NCBI RefSeq assembly: GCF_003970865.1
Contig: NZ_RXLZ01000004.1
Span: 1 to 64,000, forward strand
Origin: Stenotrophomonas maltophilia
GTDB taxonomy: Bacteria; Pseudomonadota; Gammaproteobacteria; Xanthomonadales; Xanthomonadaceae
Reading direction: 5' to 3'
Length of the DNA stretch: 64,000 bases
The position numbers and the translations under genes are program-made. This document shows, piece after piece, positions 1 to 10,102 of the stretch (the first letter of the stretch is position 1; every line of letters begins with the position of its first letter). Below the pieces are notes generated by a model. It did no database searches. It saw nothing but the letters and a program-made list of their open reading frames with translations, and was not told the DNA's origin.

Positions 1-207
1 CCGGCTTTTCCCCGCCCGGGTTGCCGTTACATGGGAAGAAGAGGAGGAGTCAGGATACTCTCGTCGACGGAGTGGTCCACCAGGCGTTCACCGTACGTAT
101 TTCTTTTCCGGGGCAGTGTTGTGTTTTTGGGGGTGTGGTTTCAAGGAGAAAGCGGGATACGGGATAGGCGTCCCTGTCGTGGGCTCGGAGATGTGTATAA
201 GGGACAG
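1..207 (+). other. Illumina Nextera/P7 adapter contamination at contig end
   Basis: Positions 142-165 match the 24-nt P7 flow-cell oligo with a few errors. Positions 166-173 (aggcgtcc) differ at one base from the index I remember as N705. Positions 174-188 match the Nextera read-2 arm, and 189-207 match the 19-bp Tn5 mosaic end with one mismatch (agatgtgtataagggacag). Translation gives the familiar artefact peptides GSEMCIRDR (+) and LIHISEPT (-). Positions 1-141 lie beyond the end of the library molecule and are probably read-through noise. No gene should be called from this segment. Confidence 0.93.
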
Positions 208-208
208 G

Positions 209-1045
209 CTGATCGTGATCACGCTGCTGGTGATGCCGACCGTCATCCACCGCGCGATGCGTGGCGTGCGCCGCTCCGCGCAACAGGCCAAGGAGCTGGA
301 CATCGGCCAGCCGGGCGCGCGGCTGGATGCGCAGCTGGTGTCGACCGAGGTCGCACCCTTGGTGGAAGCCTTCAACGACGCGATCGACAAGGTGCAGCAG
401 GGGTATGCGGCGCGTGACAAGTTCCTTGCCGATGCCGCGCACGAGCTGCGTGTGCCGATTGCAGTGGTGCAGGCACGCCTGTCGCAGCTGCCGCAGGGCG
501 AGTTGAAGTCGCAACTGCTGACCGACGTGGCGCGGCTCGGCAACGTCGCCGAGCACCTGCTTGACCTGCAGCGACTTGATCGCAATGTCGGCGCACTGCA
601 GCGGCTGGATCTGGCGTTGCTGGTGCGTGAAGCGGCCGCCGATCTGGCGCCGCTGGTGGTCGGTGCCGGTTACGGCTTCGAAGTGGATGCACCGGAGGTT
701 CCGGTGTGGATCCACGGCGACAGCCTGGCGCTGGGCCGGGTGATCGCCAACCTGGTGCACAACGCCATCGTCCACGGCGGCGGGCGCGGCACCATCTGCG
801 TGCGCCTGGATGCACGCGGCCTGCTGGAAGTCAGCGATCAGGGCGCCGGTATTCCGGTGAGCGACCGTGAAGCGATCTTCGAGCCGTTCCATCGCCTGCG
901 CGCGGCGGGCAGTGGCAGTGGCCTGGGCCTGCATCTGGTGAAGGAAATCGTGCAGCATCACGGCGGCTCGGTCAGTGTCGGCGAGGCTGCCGGCGGCGGT
1001 GCCAGCTTCCGGGTCAACTTCCACCGCGGCACCGTCCGGCGCTGA
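209..1045 (+). CDS. Sensor histidine kinase, 5' end missing
   Basis: This is the C-terminal part of a two-component sensor kinase; the genomic frame begins right after the adapter. What remains is the end of a membrane segment (LIVITLLVMPTVI), a HAMP-like linker, an H-box (AAHELRVP, phospho-acceptor His codon at 440-442), an N-box (NLVHNAIVHG near 749), and G1/G2 boxes (DQGAGIP, GSGLGLHLVKEI). The catalytic half looks intact and ends about 60 bases before comEC. The sensor region and any partner response regulator lie beyond the contig end, so the stimulus is unknown. Any Met start upstream of 208 is artificial. Confidence 0.85.
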   Translation: MIVITLLVMPTVIHRAMRGVRRSAQQAKELDIGQPGARLDAQLVSTEVAPLVEAFNDAIDKVQQGYAARDKFLADAAHELRVPIAVVQARLSQLPQGELKSQLLTDVARLGNVAEHLLDLQRLDRNVGALQRLDLALLVREAAADLAPLVVGAGYGFEVDAPEVPVWIHGDSLALGRVIANLVHNAIVHGGGRGTICVRLDARGLLEVSDQGAGIPVSDREAIFEPFHRLRAAGSGSGLGLHLVKEIVQHHGGSVSVGEAAGGGASFRVNFHRGTVRR

Positions 1046-1104
1046 CAGCCGCGCGGGGAAAACCCCGATAGGCAGCCTGTCACGCCTGGCGGCAGGCTGG
1101 TGGA

Positions 1105-3504
1105 ATGGTTTCCGAACGTTCCGCGCCGGCCCTGTTCGGCCCCGGCTGCGCCGCCGGCCTGGTGCTGGGTGCGCTGGCCTGCGTGCAGATGCCGGCGCTG
1201 CTGCCGCTGTGGCTGAGCGTGCCGATGGCGGTTGCCGGCGGCGCGGGCTGGCTGCTGCGCTGGCGAGGCCGCAGCTGGGCTGCAGGCATGCTCGGCCTGG
1301 CATGGGCAACAGTGCACGGGCAGTGGACCCTGCACGGCCAGCTACCACCCGGCGCGCCGCCGCAGGATGTGCAGGTGCGCGGGCGGGTCGCCGATCTTCC
1401 GCAGCGGGGACCCGGCTACACGCGTTTCGTGCTGCATGTGGATGAGGCCGATACGCTGCCAGCGCTGCGTGGCAAGCGCCTGCAGGTCACCTGGAACGAC
1501 CCGTGGCGCGGATCGTCAGCGCACGAGGCCGAGGGCGGACGCCATGCGGTTCGTGCGGGATCGGATTGGCAGTTGTCGTTGCGCGTGCGCGCGCCACGCT
1601 CGCGGATCAATCCCGGCGGCTTCGATGGCGAACGCCATGCATTGCTGCGCGGTATTTCCGGCAATGGCACGGTGCGCGACCCGGGCGCTGCGCATGAGCG
1701 CGCACCGGCGCAGGGCCTGTCGGCCTGGCGCGCGCGCAGCAGTGACGCCATCGCCACGCAGGTGGCACACCCTGCCGCGCGGTTCGTGCAGGCCTTGGCA
1801 CTGGGCGACACCCGTGGCCTGTCCGATGCCGACTGGGAGCACCTGCGCGCGCTGGGCCTGACCCATCTGGTTGCCATCTCCGGCTTTCACGTGGGCGTAG
1901 TGGCTGGCTTCGGCGTACTGCTGTGTCGCGTGTCGTGGTGGCTGTGCCCGGTGTTGGGACGGTACCGGCCACGGCCGCAGGCGGCGGCATGGGGCGCGGC
2001 GCTGGCCGCAGCCGCCTATGCCGTGGCAGCCGGCGGCGCGCTGCCGACGGTGCGCGCGGCGCTGATGATTGGGCTGGTGGCACTGGCCCGGGCCGGACGT
2101 CGCCCGGTGGGTGCGGGGCAGGGGCTGGCCCTGGCCGCGATGGTGATGCTGCTGCCGGCACCGCTATCGGTGTTGTCGGCCGGCTTCTGGCTCAGCTTTT
2201 GCGGGGTGCTGTGGCTGCTGTGGTGCCTGCCGCGAACCGGGCCGGAGGGCGTCGGTGGGGGCCTGCGCGGCTTCCTGGCTGCCCAGGGCGTAGCCAGCCT
2301 CGGCCTGTTGCCGCTGTGCGTGGCCCTGTTCGGCGGCACCGCGCGGTTGGGGCCGCTGGTCAATCTGCCGATCATCCCGTGGTGGACCCTGCTGGTGGTG
2401 CCGTTGTCGTTGCTGGGTACCGGGCTGCAGGTGCTGCATGACGGTGCCGGGCGTTGGGCCTGGCGTGCCGCTGCCTGGCTGTTCGAGCTGAGCTGGCAGG
2501 CGCTGCAGCCACTGGCGCTGCACCCGCAGGCGATGTGGTGGTTGGCCGAGGCGCCGCGCTGGGCCGTACCGGCGGCATTGGCGGGGGTGTTCTGGTGGCT
2601 GCTGCCCCGCGGCGCCGGCGGTGGCCTGGCGGGCCTGCTGTTGTGCCTGCCGCTGCTGTGGCCCGCCCGGCATGCGCCGGCCGAGGGGGAACTGGAGCTG
2701 CTGGTGCACGACGTAGGGCAGGGCACTGCGGTGCTGGTGCGTACGGCGCGGCACGCGCTCTGGTACGACGTGGGGCCGCCGACCGGCGGCGAAGGCAACG
2801 AACGCATTCTGGTCCCGGCCCTGCGCGCGCTCGGCCAGGGGCCGCCCCGGCAGGTGATGCTCAGCCATGACCATCTTGATCACACCGGCAGCCTGCCCAG
2901 CCTGCGCCGGCAGCTGCCCGGTCTGCAGCTGCTGGCGCCACCCGGCAGCACCATCGCTGGCGCCACGCCCTGCCAGCAGGGGCTGCGCTGGCAGTGGGAC
3001 GGGGTCGATTTCCAGGTCCTGCACCCGGCGCCGGGCAGTCGCCAGGCCGAGAACGAGGACAGCTGCGTGCTGCGCATCGCCAGCCGTCATGGCGTGGTCC
3101 TGCTGCCGGGTGACATCGGCCGACCGGCCGAGCGGACGCTGCTGCAGGCGTCTCCGGCCGCGCTGAAGGCGGATGTGGTGCTGGTGCCGCACCATGGCAG
3201 CGGCGGCAGCTCCAGCGCGCCGTGGGTTGAGGCCGTGGCGCCACGGCTGGCGGTGGTCTCGGCCGGGCACCGCAACCGCTTCGGGCACCCCCGCCAGGAC
3301 GTGGTCCAGCGCTGGCAGGCGCAAGGGGCCGAGGTACTGGCCACGGCCGATTCCGGGGCGATCCGCATATGGCTTGGCGCACAAGGGCTGCAGCTGCGTG
3401 AACAGCGCATCCACGCATCCCGCTGGTGGGATGCCGCTGGGCGGGCGCGGTCGGCTGCTATCCTATCGCCGATCGAACAAGCGGCCGTTGGGCCGGAGGG
3501 TTGA
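1105..3504 (+). CDS. comEC: ComEC/Rec2 DNA-uptake channel
   Basis: Predicted inner-membrane channel that brings single-stranded DNA into the cytoplasm during natural transformation. The 799-aa protein has the family order: hydrophobic N-terminus with a DUF4131-like soluble loop, a multi-helix competence domain from about residue 220 (the stretch THLVAISGFHVGVVAG is characteristic), and a C-terminal metallo-beta-lactamase-like domain (DVGQGTAVLV, SHDHLDHTG near residue 587, LLPGDI, VPHHGS). Length is normal for the family. The stop lies three bases before the ExbB GTG, so it probably heads the operon with the lipid A genes. Whether it supports competence cannot be told from sequence. Confidence 0.93.
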   Translation: MVSERSAPALFGPGCAAGLVLGALACVQMPALLPLWLSVPMAVAGGAGWLLRWRGRSWAAGMLGLAWATVHGQWTLHGQLPPGAPPQDVQVRGRVADLPQRGPGYTRFVLHVDEADTLPALRGKRLQVTWNDPWRGSSAHEAEGGRHAVRAGSDWQLSLRVRAPRSRINPGGFDGERHALLRGISGNGTVRDPGAAHERAPAQGLSAWRARSSDAIATQVAHPAARFVQALALGDTRGLSDADWEHLRALGLTHLVAISGFHVGVVAGFGVLLCRVSWWLCPVLGRYRPRPQAAAWGAALAAAAYAVAAGGALPTVRAALMIGLVALARAGRRPVGAGQGLALAAMVMLLPAPLSVLSAGFWLSFCGVLWLLWCLPRTGPEGVGGGLRGFLAAQGVASLGLLPLCVALFGGTARLGPLVNLPIIPWWTLLVVPLSLLGTGLQVLHDGAGRWAWRAAAWLFELSWQALQPLALHPQAMWWLAEAPRWAVPAALAGVFWWLLPRGAGGGLAGLLLCLPLLWPARHAPAEGELELLVHDVGQGTAVLVRTARHALWYDVGPPTGGEGNERILVPALRALGQGPPRQVMLSHDHLDHTGSLPSLRRQLPGLQLLAPPGSTIAGATPCQQGLRWQWDGVDFQVLHPAPGSRQAENEDSCVLRIASRHGVVLLPGDIGRPAERTLLQASPAALKADVVLVPHHGSGGSSSAPWVEAVAPRLAVVSAGHRNRFGHPRQDVVQRWQAQGAEVLATADSGAIRIWLGAQGLQLREQRIHASRWWDAAGRARSAAILSPIEQAAVGPEG

Positions 3505-3507
3505 AAC

Positions 3508-4170
3508 GTGTGGGAACTGGTCAAGGCCGGTGGCTGGCCGATGGTGCCGCTGCTGCTGTTGGGCGTACTGGCTTTGGCGATCATCCTGGAGCGTTTCTGG
3601 TCCCTGCGACGTACTGAAGTGCTGCCGCCCGGCCTCGGCCAGGAAGTGCGCAACTGGGCGGCACGCGGCAAGCTCGACCCGGCCCACCTGCAGACCCTGC
3701 GTGCGAACTCGCCGCTGGGCGCGCTGCTGGCCGCGGCGCTGGAAGCGCGCAACCGCCCGCGTGACCAGATCCGCGAGCGCATCGAAGACACTGGCCGCCA
3801 CCTGGTGCATCGCATGGAGCGTTTCCTAAACGCGCTGGGCACCATCGCTTCGGCCGGGCCGCTGCTGGGCCTGCTGGGCACGGTGATCGGCATGATCCAG
3901 ATGTTCCTGGGCATCCTCGACCACGGCGTGGGTGATGTGAACCAGCTGGCCGGTGGTATCGGCAAGGCATTGGTGTGCACCGCCACCGGCATGATCGTCG
4001 CCATTCCGGCGCTGATGTTCCACCGCTATTTCAAGGGCCGCATTCACGGCTACGTGGTGGAAATGGAGCAGGAAGCCAGCGCGCTGCTGGATACGCTCGA
4101 CGGCCGCCCCGGGGTGATGAACCCTGCCGCTGCCACGCGCCCGGCCGGCGCGGCCACGGCGAAGGCCTGA
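3508..4170 (+). CDS. exbB: ExbB/TolQ/MotA-type proton channel subunit
   Basis: Membrane subunit of a proton-driven energising complex that usually works with an ExbD/TolR partner. The 220-aa protein has one N-terminal helix (about residues 10-30) and two further helices in the MotA/TolQ/ExbB domain (around 110-175, containing ASAGPLLGLLGTVIGMI). The start is GTG at 3508 behind ggaggg (3495-3500). ExbD follows after three bases. No tonB is visible nearby. Its place directly before msbA/lpxK suggests co-expression with the envelope genes, though its energised partner is not shown. Confidence 0.88.
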   Translation: MWELVKAGGWPMVPLLLLGVLALAIILERFWSLRRTEVLPPGLGQEVRNWAARGKLDPAHLQTLRANSPLGALLAAALEARNRPRDQIRERIEDTGRHLVHRMERFLNALGTIASAGPLLGLLGTVIGMIQMFLGILDHGVGDVNQLAGGIGKALVCTATGMIVAIPALMFHRYFKGRIHGYVVEMEQEASALLDTLDGRPGVMNPAAATRPAGAATAKA

Positions 4171-4173
4171 TCG

Positions 4174-4596
4174 ATGCGTATCGGCAACGACCGATCCCAG
4201 GATGAGCCGCATATCGACCTGGTGCCACTGATCGACGTCATCCTGGTGTTGATCATCTTCTTCGTGGTCACCACCACCTTCGACGCGCGCTCGACCCTCC
4301 AGGTGGAGCTGCCCACGGCCAGCCAGCAGCCCAGCAATGAGCCGCCGCGCTCGTTGAGCGTGCTGATCAACGCCGAAGGCCGCTACTTCATCAATGACCA
4401 GGAAGTGCTGCGCAGCGACGTCGAGTCGGTCAAGCAGACCATCGCGGCCGTTGCTGGCAGCGACCGCACCCAGCCGGTGCTGTTGCGTGCCGATGCCCGC
4501 ACGCCCTATCAGGCCGTGGTGACCGTGCAGGATGCGCTCGGTCAGCTCGGTTTCCGCCGTATTGCCATTGCAACAGCACCCGAGGTGCGTCCATGA
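4174..4596 (+). CDS. exbD: ExbD/TolR biopolymer transport protein
   Basis: 140-aa partner of the preceding ExbB-like protein. It has a short cytoplasmic N-terminus, one membrane helix (about residues 14-35) carrying the conserved proton-path aspartate (D21 in LIDVILVLI), and a periplasmic domain ending in the typical QLGFRRIAIAT segment. The stop codon overlaps the msbA ATG by four bases, which implies translational coupling. Confidence 0.9.
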   Translation: MRIGNDRSQDEPHIDLVPLIDVILVLIIFFVVTTTFDARSTLQVELPTASQQPSNEPPRSLSVLINAEGRYFINDQEVLRSDVESVKQTIAAVAGSDRTQPVLLRADARTPYQAVVTVQDALGQLGFRRIAIATAPEVRP

Positions 4597-6341
4597 GTTC
4601 CAAACACGCGCCGGTGTGGCCGATCTACAAACGTCTGCTGGGGTATACCCGCGCCTATTGGGGCCTGATGGTCGCCGCCGTCATCGCCATGGTGGTGGAG
4701 TCGGTGGCCGGTTACCACTTCACAAAGCTGATGGAGCCGCTGGTCAACCGTGGCTTCGTCAATCCCGAACCGAAAATGGCGGTGATCCTGCCGCTGACCA
4801 TCCTCGGCCTGTTCCTGATGCGCAGCGCCGCCACCTGGGTCAGCGACTACGCGCTGGCCAAGACCGGCCGCAGCGTGGTGCGCGACCTGCGTGAGCAGGT
4901 GCTGGCCAAGTACCTGCACCTGCCGTCCTCGCATTTCGATACCGAATCGACGCCGGTGATGGTCAGCCGCCTCAACTTCGATACCGAGCAGGTCACCCAG
5001 GCCAGCGCCGATGCACTCAAGACCGTGGTTGCCGACACCCTGACCATCATCGCCATGCTGGCGGTGATGCTGCAGATGAGCGTCAAGGTGACCGTGGCCA
5101 TGCTGGTGGTGGTGCCGATGATCGGCGTGATCGTGTCCTACGTCGGCAAGCGCTACCGCCGTATCAGCCGCGGCATCCAGGACGGCATGGGCACGATGGC
5201 GCAGACCGCCGAGCAGTCGCTGGCGGCCCAGCAGGAAGTGAAGGTGCACGGCACCCAGCAGCACGAAATGTCGCGCTATTCGCGCCTGGCCAACCGCATG
5301 CTGGCGCTGAACATGAAGGTGGAAATCACCCGTGCCGGTGCCTCCAGCGTGGTCCAGTTCCTGGCCGCGCTGGCGCTGGCGGTGATCGTCTGGGTGTCGA
5401 CCCGCGAAGCACTGGCAGGCCGCCTCAATGCCGGCCAGTTCATGGGCCTGATGATCTCCATGACAGCGATCATCCCGTCGCTGCGCCGCCTGACCAGCGT
5501 GCAGTCCTCGATCTCCCGCGGTGTGTCCGCCGCCGAACGCCTGTTCGACATCCTCGACATGCCGGTCGAGCGCGACGAAGGCCGCAACACGGTGCAGCGC
5601 GTGCGTGGCGAACTGGCCTTCGAGCACGTCATGCTGCGTTACCGCGAAGACAGTGGCATCGCCCTGGACGACATCAGCTTCGTGGCCAAGCCGGGTACGG
5701 TCACCGCCATCGTCGGTCGATCCGGCAGTGGCAAGACCAGCCTGATCCGGCTGGTGCCGCGCTTCTATGAACCCAGCGGTGGGCGCATCACCCTCGATGG
5801 GGTGGCACTGGACGACTATCCGCTGGCTGACCTGCGTCGCCAGGTGGCGATGGTCGGGCAGAAGGTCATGCTGTTCGACGACACCATCGGCGCCAACATC
5901 GCCTACGGCATGGACGCGACCGATGAACAGATCCGGGCGGCGGCCGAAGCCGCAAACGCCTGGGAGTTCATCGCACGCATGCCGCAGCAGCTGCAGACCC
6001 CGGTGGGCGAGAACGGCGCGCTGCTGTCCGGTGGCCAGCGCCAGCGCCTGGCGATCGCCCGTGCGATCCTGCGCGACGCCCCGATCCTGATCCTCGATGA
6101 AGCTACCGCCGCGCTCGACAACGAATCCGAGCGCCTGGTGCAGGACGCACTGCAGCGCCTGATGCCCGAGCGCACCACGCTGGTGATCGCGCATCGCCTG
6201 TCGACCATCGAGCATGCTGACCAGGTGCTGGTGATGGACCACGGTCGCATCGTCGAGCGCGGTACCCACAAGGAGCTGCTCACCATGGGTGGCCTGTACC
6301 AGCATCTGCACAGCATGCAGTTCCGCGAAAGGCAGGACTGA
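4593..6341 (+). CDS. msbA: MsbA lipid A/LPS flippase (ABC exporter)
   Basis: Homodimeric ABC exporter that flips lipid A-core across the inner membrane. The 582-aa protein has an N-terminal six-helix transmembrane domain (about residues 15-320) and a C-terminal ATPase with Walker A (GRSGSGKTS, around 374), signature [14 protein letters not shown] (around 478), Walker [13 protein letters not shown] (around 500) and an H-loop (VIAHRLST). Length matches the family. It overlaps exbD by ATGA and lpxK by one base, the classical msbA-lpxK arrangement. Essential in most Gram-negatives. Confidence 0.96.
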   Translation: MSSKHAPVWPIYKRLLGYTRAYWGLMVAAVIAMVVESVAGYHFTKLMEPLVNRGFVNPEPKMAVILPLTILGLFLMRSAATWVSDYALAKTGRSVVRDLREQVLAKYLHLPSSHFDTESTPVMVSRLNFDTEQVTQASADALKTVVADTLTIIAMLAVMLQMSVKVTVAMLVVVPMIGVIVSYVGKRYRRISRGIQDGMGTMAQTAEQSLAAQQEVKVHGTQQHEMSRYSRLANRMLALNMKVEITRAGASSVVQFLAALALAVIVWVSTREALAGRLNAGQFMGLMISMTAIIPSLRRLTSVQSSISRGVSAAERLFDILDMPVERDEGRNTVQRVRGELAFEHVMLRYREDSGIALDDISFVAKPGTVTAIVGRSGSGKTSLIRLVPRFYEPSGGRITLDGVALDDYPLADLRRQVAMVGQKVMLFDDTIGANIAYGMDATDEQIRAAAEAANAWEFIARMPQQLQTPVGENGALLSGGQRQRLAIARAILRDAPILILDEATAALDNESERLVQDALQRLMPERTTLVIAHRLSTIEHADQVLVMDHGRIVERGTHKELLTMGGLYQHLHSMQFRERQD

Positions 6342-7360
6342 TGGCCGGCAAGGGCACCCAGACCCCGCCGTACTGGTACGACGGCAGCCCGGTTCCGTGG
6401 GCGATGCGCCTGCTGGCGCCGCTGTATGCCGGCGTCACTGCGCTGCGCCGGCGCGCCTATCGGCGTGGCTGGCGCAAGCGTTACACGCTGCCGGTGCCGG
6501 TCATCGTGGTCGGCAACATCACCGCCGGCGGTACTGGCAAGACGCCGCTGACCATCGCGCTGGTGGAGCGCCTGCGTACCGCCGGCTGGAAGCCGGGCGT
6601 GGCCAGTCGTGGCTACGGCCGCGAAGATGCCGACAAGCCGCTGTGGGTAAAGGCCGATACGCCGACCGCCAAGGGCGGTGACGAGCCGGTGCTGATTGCC
6701 TGGAAGACTGGCGTGCCGGTACGCGTGGACAGTGATCGCGTTGCTGCCGGCAAGGCGCTGATCGAGGCCGGCTGCGATGTGATCGTCTGCGACGACGGCC
6801 TGCAGCACTATCGGCTGGCGCGTGACATCGAAATCGAAGTGGTCGATGCGCAGCGCCGCTACGGCAATGGCCGGATGATCCCGGCCGGGCCGTTGCGCGA
6901 GCCGGTCAGCCGCGCCAGCGAGTGCGACTTCCGCGTGGTGAATCTCGGCCAGGCCGATGAGGAATCTGCAGCCCGGGCCTGTGGTTTCGGCCAGTGGCCG
7001 ATGGCCCTGCACATCGACAGCGCACAACCGCTGGCCGGAGGCCGTGCCCGTCCGCTGTCGTATTTCAAGGGCCAGCGCGTGCACGCGGTGGCCGGCATCG
7101 CCCACCCGCAGCGCTTCTTCGACATGCTGCGCGCGCGTGGCATCGGCGTCGTGCCGCATGCCTTCGCTGACCATCAGGCCTATCAGCCGCAGGACCTGTC
7201 CTTCGGCAGCCAGTTGCCGGTGCTGATGACCGAAAAGGACGCGGTGAAATGCCGTGCGTTCGGCAATGACTGGCACTACGCGGTCCCGCTGCGCGCCGAG
7301 CTGCCTGCCGCATTCTGGGTGGCGCTGACCGACCGCCTGGACAAGCTGCGACCGAACTGA
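6341..7360 (+). CDS. lpxK: Tetraacyldisaccharide 4'-kinase LpxK
   Basis: Phosphorylates the 4' position of the lipid A disaccharide precursor at the inner membrane. The 339-aa protein has an N-terminal amphipathic segment and the LpxK P-loop [12 protein letters not shown] near residues 58-69, followed by the family's SRGYGR and [15 protein letters not shown] motifs. Its ATG overlaps the msbA stop (TGATG). Length is normal. Confidence 0.96.
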   Translation: MAGKGTQTPPYWYDGSPVPWAMRLLAPLYAGVTALRRRAYRRGWRKRYTLPVPVIVVGNITAGGTGKTPLTIALVERLRTAGWKPGVASRGYGREDADKPLWVKADTPTAKGGDEPVLIAWKTGVPVRVDSDRVAAGKALIEAGCDVIVCDDGLQHYRLARDIEIEVVDAQRRYGNGRMIPAGPLREPVSRASECDFRVVNLGQADEESAARACGFGQWPMALHIDSAQPLAGGRARPLSYFKGQRVHAVAGIAHPQRFFDMLRARGIGVVPHAFADHQAYQPQDLSFGSQLPVLMTEKDAVKCRAFGNDWHYAVPLRAELPAAFWVALTDRLDKLRPN

Positions 7361-7434
7361 GTGGCGCGGCGGCGCTTGCATTCATGCGCCGCCGGCCGCA
7401 TTCCCGTTGTAACGAGCCTGCCGAGTATCGCCCC

Positions 7435-8208
7435 ATGACCGAATTCGTCGTCGCCATCCCGGCCCGCTATGCCGCCTCGCGGCTGCCGGGCAAGCCGCTG
7501 CGCCTGCTGGGCGGTGAGCCGCTGGTGCTGCATGTGGCGCGCCGCGCGCTGCAGGCCGGTGCCGGTGAGGTCTGGGTCGCTACCGACGATCAGCGCATTG
7601 CCGACGCACTGTCCGGCCTGGCCGAAGTGAAGGTGGCAATGACCGCCACCTCGCATGCCTCCGGTACCGACCGCCTTGCCGAGTGCGCGCGCATCGCCGG
7701 CTGGGCCGACGACACCGTGGTGGTCAATCTGCAGGGCGATGAACCGTTCGCGCCCGCGGCAGGCATCCGCGCGGTGGCCGAGGCGCTGCTCGATGGCAAC
7801 GCGCCGATGTCGACCCTGGCGACCGCCGTGGAGGATGCAGAAACCCTGTTCGATCCGAACGTGGTGAAGCTGGTGCGCAACGTGCGCAACGAGGCGATGT
7901 ACTTCAGCCGCGCGCCGATCGCCTGGCATCGCGATGGCTTTGCACGCAGCCGCGACACGCTGCCGGCCGGTCACAACTGGCTGCGCCACATCGGCATCTA
8001 CGGCTATCGCGCCGGTTTCCTGCAGCAGTTCGCGGCGATGCCGCCGGGCCAGCTGGAGCAGGTCGAATCGCTGGAACAACTCCGCGTGCTGGAAGCGGGC
8101 TTCCCGATCAGCGTGGCGATCTCACCCGAACCGTTCCCGCCGGGCATCGACACGCCCGAGGATCTGGAGCGCGCCGAAGCACTGCTGCAGACGCTGGCTG
8201 CCCGATGA
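7435..8208 (+). CDS. kdsB: CMP-KDO synthetase KdsB
   Basis: 3-deoxy-manno-octulosonate cytidylyltransferase; activates KDO with CTP for transfer to lipid A. The 257-aa protein opens with the nucleotidyltransferase signature [17 protein letters not shown] and has [18 protein letters not shown] and [12 protein letters not shown]. The start at 7435 is chosen because it gives the family N-terminus; an upstream in-frame ATG at 7384 would add unrelated residues. It supplies the step after KdsA (encoded near 62 kb) and works with the adjacent lipid A genes. Its last four bases overlap the phosphatase gene. Confidence 0.95.
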   Translation: MTEFVVAIPARYAASRLPGKPLRLLGGEPLVLHVARRALQAGAGEVWVATDDQRIADALSGLAEVKVAMTATSHASGTDRLAECARIAGWADDTVVVNLQGDEPFAPAAGIRAVAEALLDGNAPMSTLATAVEDAETLFDPNVVKLVRNVRNEAMYFSRAPIAWHRDGFARSRDTLPAGHNWLRHIGIYGYRAGFLQQFAAMPPGQLEQVESLEQLRVLEAGFPISVAISPEPFPPGIDTPEDLERAEALLQTLAAR

Positions 8209-8693
8209 AGCTGCTGGTCGTCTGCCTCGGCAACATCTGCCGTTCGCCGATGGCCGAAGGTGCGCTGCGCGCACGCCTGGAGGCCTCGCCGCTGGCCGGG
8301 CAGGTGCAGGTCGATTCGGCCGGCACCGGCGACTGGCATGTGGGCGAGCCGCCGGACCGGCGTGCGATCGCCTGCGCGGCCGGGCACGGCGTGGACATCG
8401 GCGGCCTGCGTGCACGCCAGCTGCAGGCCGTGGATTTCGACCGTTTCGACTGGATCCTGTGCGCCGACGAGGCCAACCTGCGTGATGCCGGCCGCCTCGC
8501 TACGCCCTCCCAGCGCGAGCGGCTGGCGCTGTACCTGCCGTGGTCCGGCGGGCAGGGCAGAGGGGCGATCCCGGACCCGTACACCGGCGGCAGTGAGCAT
8601 TTCGAACAGGTCTGGACATTGGTCGACGATGCTGCAAAACGTGCCGTGGCACGACTGTTGCATGACGCCGACTCCGGCATAATCGGGCCATGA
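8205..8693 (+). CDS. Low-molecular-weight protein-tyrosine phosphatase
   Basis: Small cytoplasmic phosphatase of 162 aa. The P-loop CLGNICRSP lies at residues 7-15 (nucleophile C7, R13), and the general-acid motif DPYTGG is near residue 124. Such enzymes often act on tyrosine kinases for polysaccharide export, or as arsenate reductases. Here it is ATGA-coupled to both kdsB and the following NHL gene, so an envelope-linked role is plausible but unproven. No Wzc-type kinase is seen nearby. Confidence 0.92.
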   Translation: MKLLVVCLGNICRSPMAEGALRARLEASPLAGQVQVDSAGTGDWHVGEPPDRRAIACAAGHGVDIGGLRARQLQAVDFDRFDWILCADEANLRDAGRLATPSQRERLALYLPWSGGQGRGAIPDPYTGGSEHFEQVWTLVDDAAKRAVARLLHDADSGIIGP

Positions 8694-10102
8694 ACGTCCA
8701 GCCCGTCCCGGACCTGCCCGAGTTCGCCACCTGGCTCAATGCCACCCCCTGCACCCTGACCGAACTGCGCGGTCGGCCGGTGGCGCTGTTGTTCGTCAAC
8801 GCCGCCTCCGCCTGGAGTGCGCAACGCCTGGCCGAATTCGGCCAATGGCTGTCGCGCCACCCCGGCAAGCTGCAGCCGCTGGTGCTGCAGGTGCCGCGCT
8901 TCGACTTCGAACGCGACGCCGGTGCTGCACTGAAGCTGCTGCGTCGCCAGGGCCTGACGATGCCGGTACTGCTCGATGCCGACTGGGATGGTTGGCGCCG
9001 CTTCGGCATCACCGCCTGGCCGACGCTGGTGCTGCTGGATGCGCAGGGCCGCGAGCAGCAACGGCTGGTCGGGCAGGGGGCACCCGGTGAGCTGGAGCGC
9101 GCCTTGAACGCGCTGTGCGAAGGTGCACCGTCGGCACCGCCGCGTGGCGGCAGCGAACTGCACCCGGAACCCCGCCAGGCGCTGCGCTTCCCGCTGGGCC
9201 TGGCAGTCAGTACCGAACGCCTGTACATCGCCGACAGCGGCCACCACCGCATCCTCGAATGCAGCCATGGCGGCCGTATCCTGCGCCAGTTCGGGCTGGG
9301 CACCGCCGATTTCATGGACGGCAACCTCGCCGAAGCGGCGTTTCATCGCCCGCAGGCGCTGGTGCTGGAACGCGATTCGCTGTACGTCGCCGATACCGGC
9401 AACCATGCCGTGCGCCGCATCAACCTGCTGACCGGCATCGTCGATACGTTGTGTGGCAACGGGCGTCCCGGGGCGCCGGTGGAAGGTCCGGTCGCGCAGG
9501 CGCGGCAGGTCTCGCTGGACCATCCGGTCGGCCTGGCCATCGCCGACAACCAGTTGCACATCGCCATGGCCGGCGACAACCGCATCTGGAGCTACCACCT
9601 GGGCCAGCGCAGCCTGCAATGGCGGGCGGGTAGTGGTTCCATCGACGAGCGTGATGGCAGCGGCCATCTGGCTGCGTTCGCGCAGCCGACCGCGCTGGCC
9701 GTGGTGCAGCAGGTGCTGTACGTGGCCGATGCATTGGGTTCCTCGATCCGCGCGCTGCAGTTGCGCGGCGACCTGGTGCAGACGCTGGTGGGGCAGGGGC
9801 CGTGGCGCTTCGGCAGCGAAGACGGCCCGCGTGCGGACGCCAGCCTGCAGTTCCCGCAGGCGATCGCGCTCAGCCCGGATGCACCGCTGCTGTGGATTGC
9901 CGATACCGGCAACGGTCGCCTGCGCACGCTGCGCCTGGGTGGCGGTGAACTGACCACCCAGCCGCTGCCGCGCCGCCTGCATGGCCCGGCGGGGTTGGCG
10001 GTAGGCGCCGGTGCGGTGTGGATCGCCGAGACCGACGCCCACGCCGTGCTGCGCTTCGATCCCGACAGCGGCGTGCTCAGCGAAGTGCCGATCAGCGAAT
10101 GA
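8690..10102 (+). CDS. Thioredoxin-like/NHL-repeat protein
   Basis: 470-aa protein with an N-terminal thioredoxin-fold region (about 1-145, ending in a FGITAWPTLVLLDAQG strand) and several NHL-type beta-propeller repeats after about residue 165 (ADSGHHRILE, ADTGNHAVRRI, ADTGNGRLRTL). The thioredoxin part has no CXXC, so disulphide chemistry is unlikely. No signal peptide is visible. It resembles the thioredoxin-NHL architecture of animal NHLRC2-like proteins. It overlaps both neighbours by four bases. Function unknown. Confidence 0.82.
   Translation: MNVQPVPDLPEFATWLNATPCTLTELRGRPVALLFVNAASAWSAQRLAEFGQWLSRHPGKLQPLVLQVPRFDFERDAGAALKLLRRQGLTMPVLLDADWDGWRRFGITAWPTLVLLDAQGREQQRLVGQGAPGELERALNALCEGAPSAPPRGGSELHPEPRQALRFPLGLAVSTERLYIADSGHHRILECSHGGRILRQFGLGTADFMDGNLAEAAFHRPQALVLERDSLYVADTGNHAVRRINLLTGIVDTLCGNGRPGAPVEGPVAQARQVSLDHPVGLAIADNQLHIAMAGDNRIWSYHLGQRSLQWRAGSGSIDERDGSGHLAAFAQPTALAVVQQVLYVADALGSSIRALQLRGDLVQTLVGQGPWRFGSEDGPRADASLQFPQAIALSPDAPLLWIADTGNGRLRTLRLGGGELTTQPLPRRLHGPAGLAVGAGAVWIAETDAHAVLRFDPDSGVLSEVPISE

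Noticed and set aside
50-1348. Long minus-strand reading frame across the contig start
   Set aside because: It is antisense to the histidine kinase and runs through adapter sequence; its translation is a low-complexity R/A/P/H-rich shadow.
4542-6311. 589-codon minus-strand frame opposite msbA
   Set aside because: Histidine/glutamine-rich translation typical of the antisense frame of a GC-rich gene; msbA has full family motifs.
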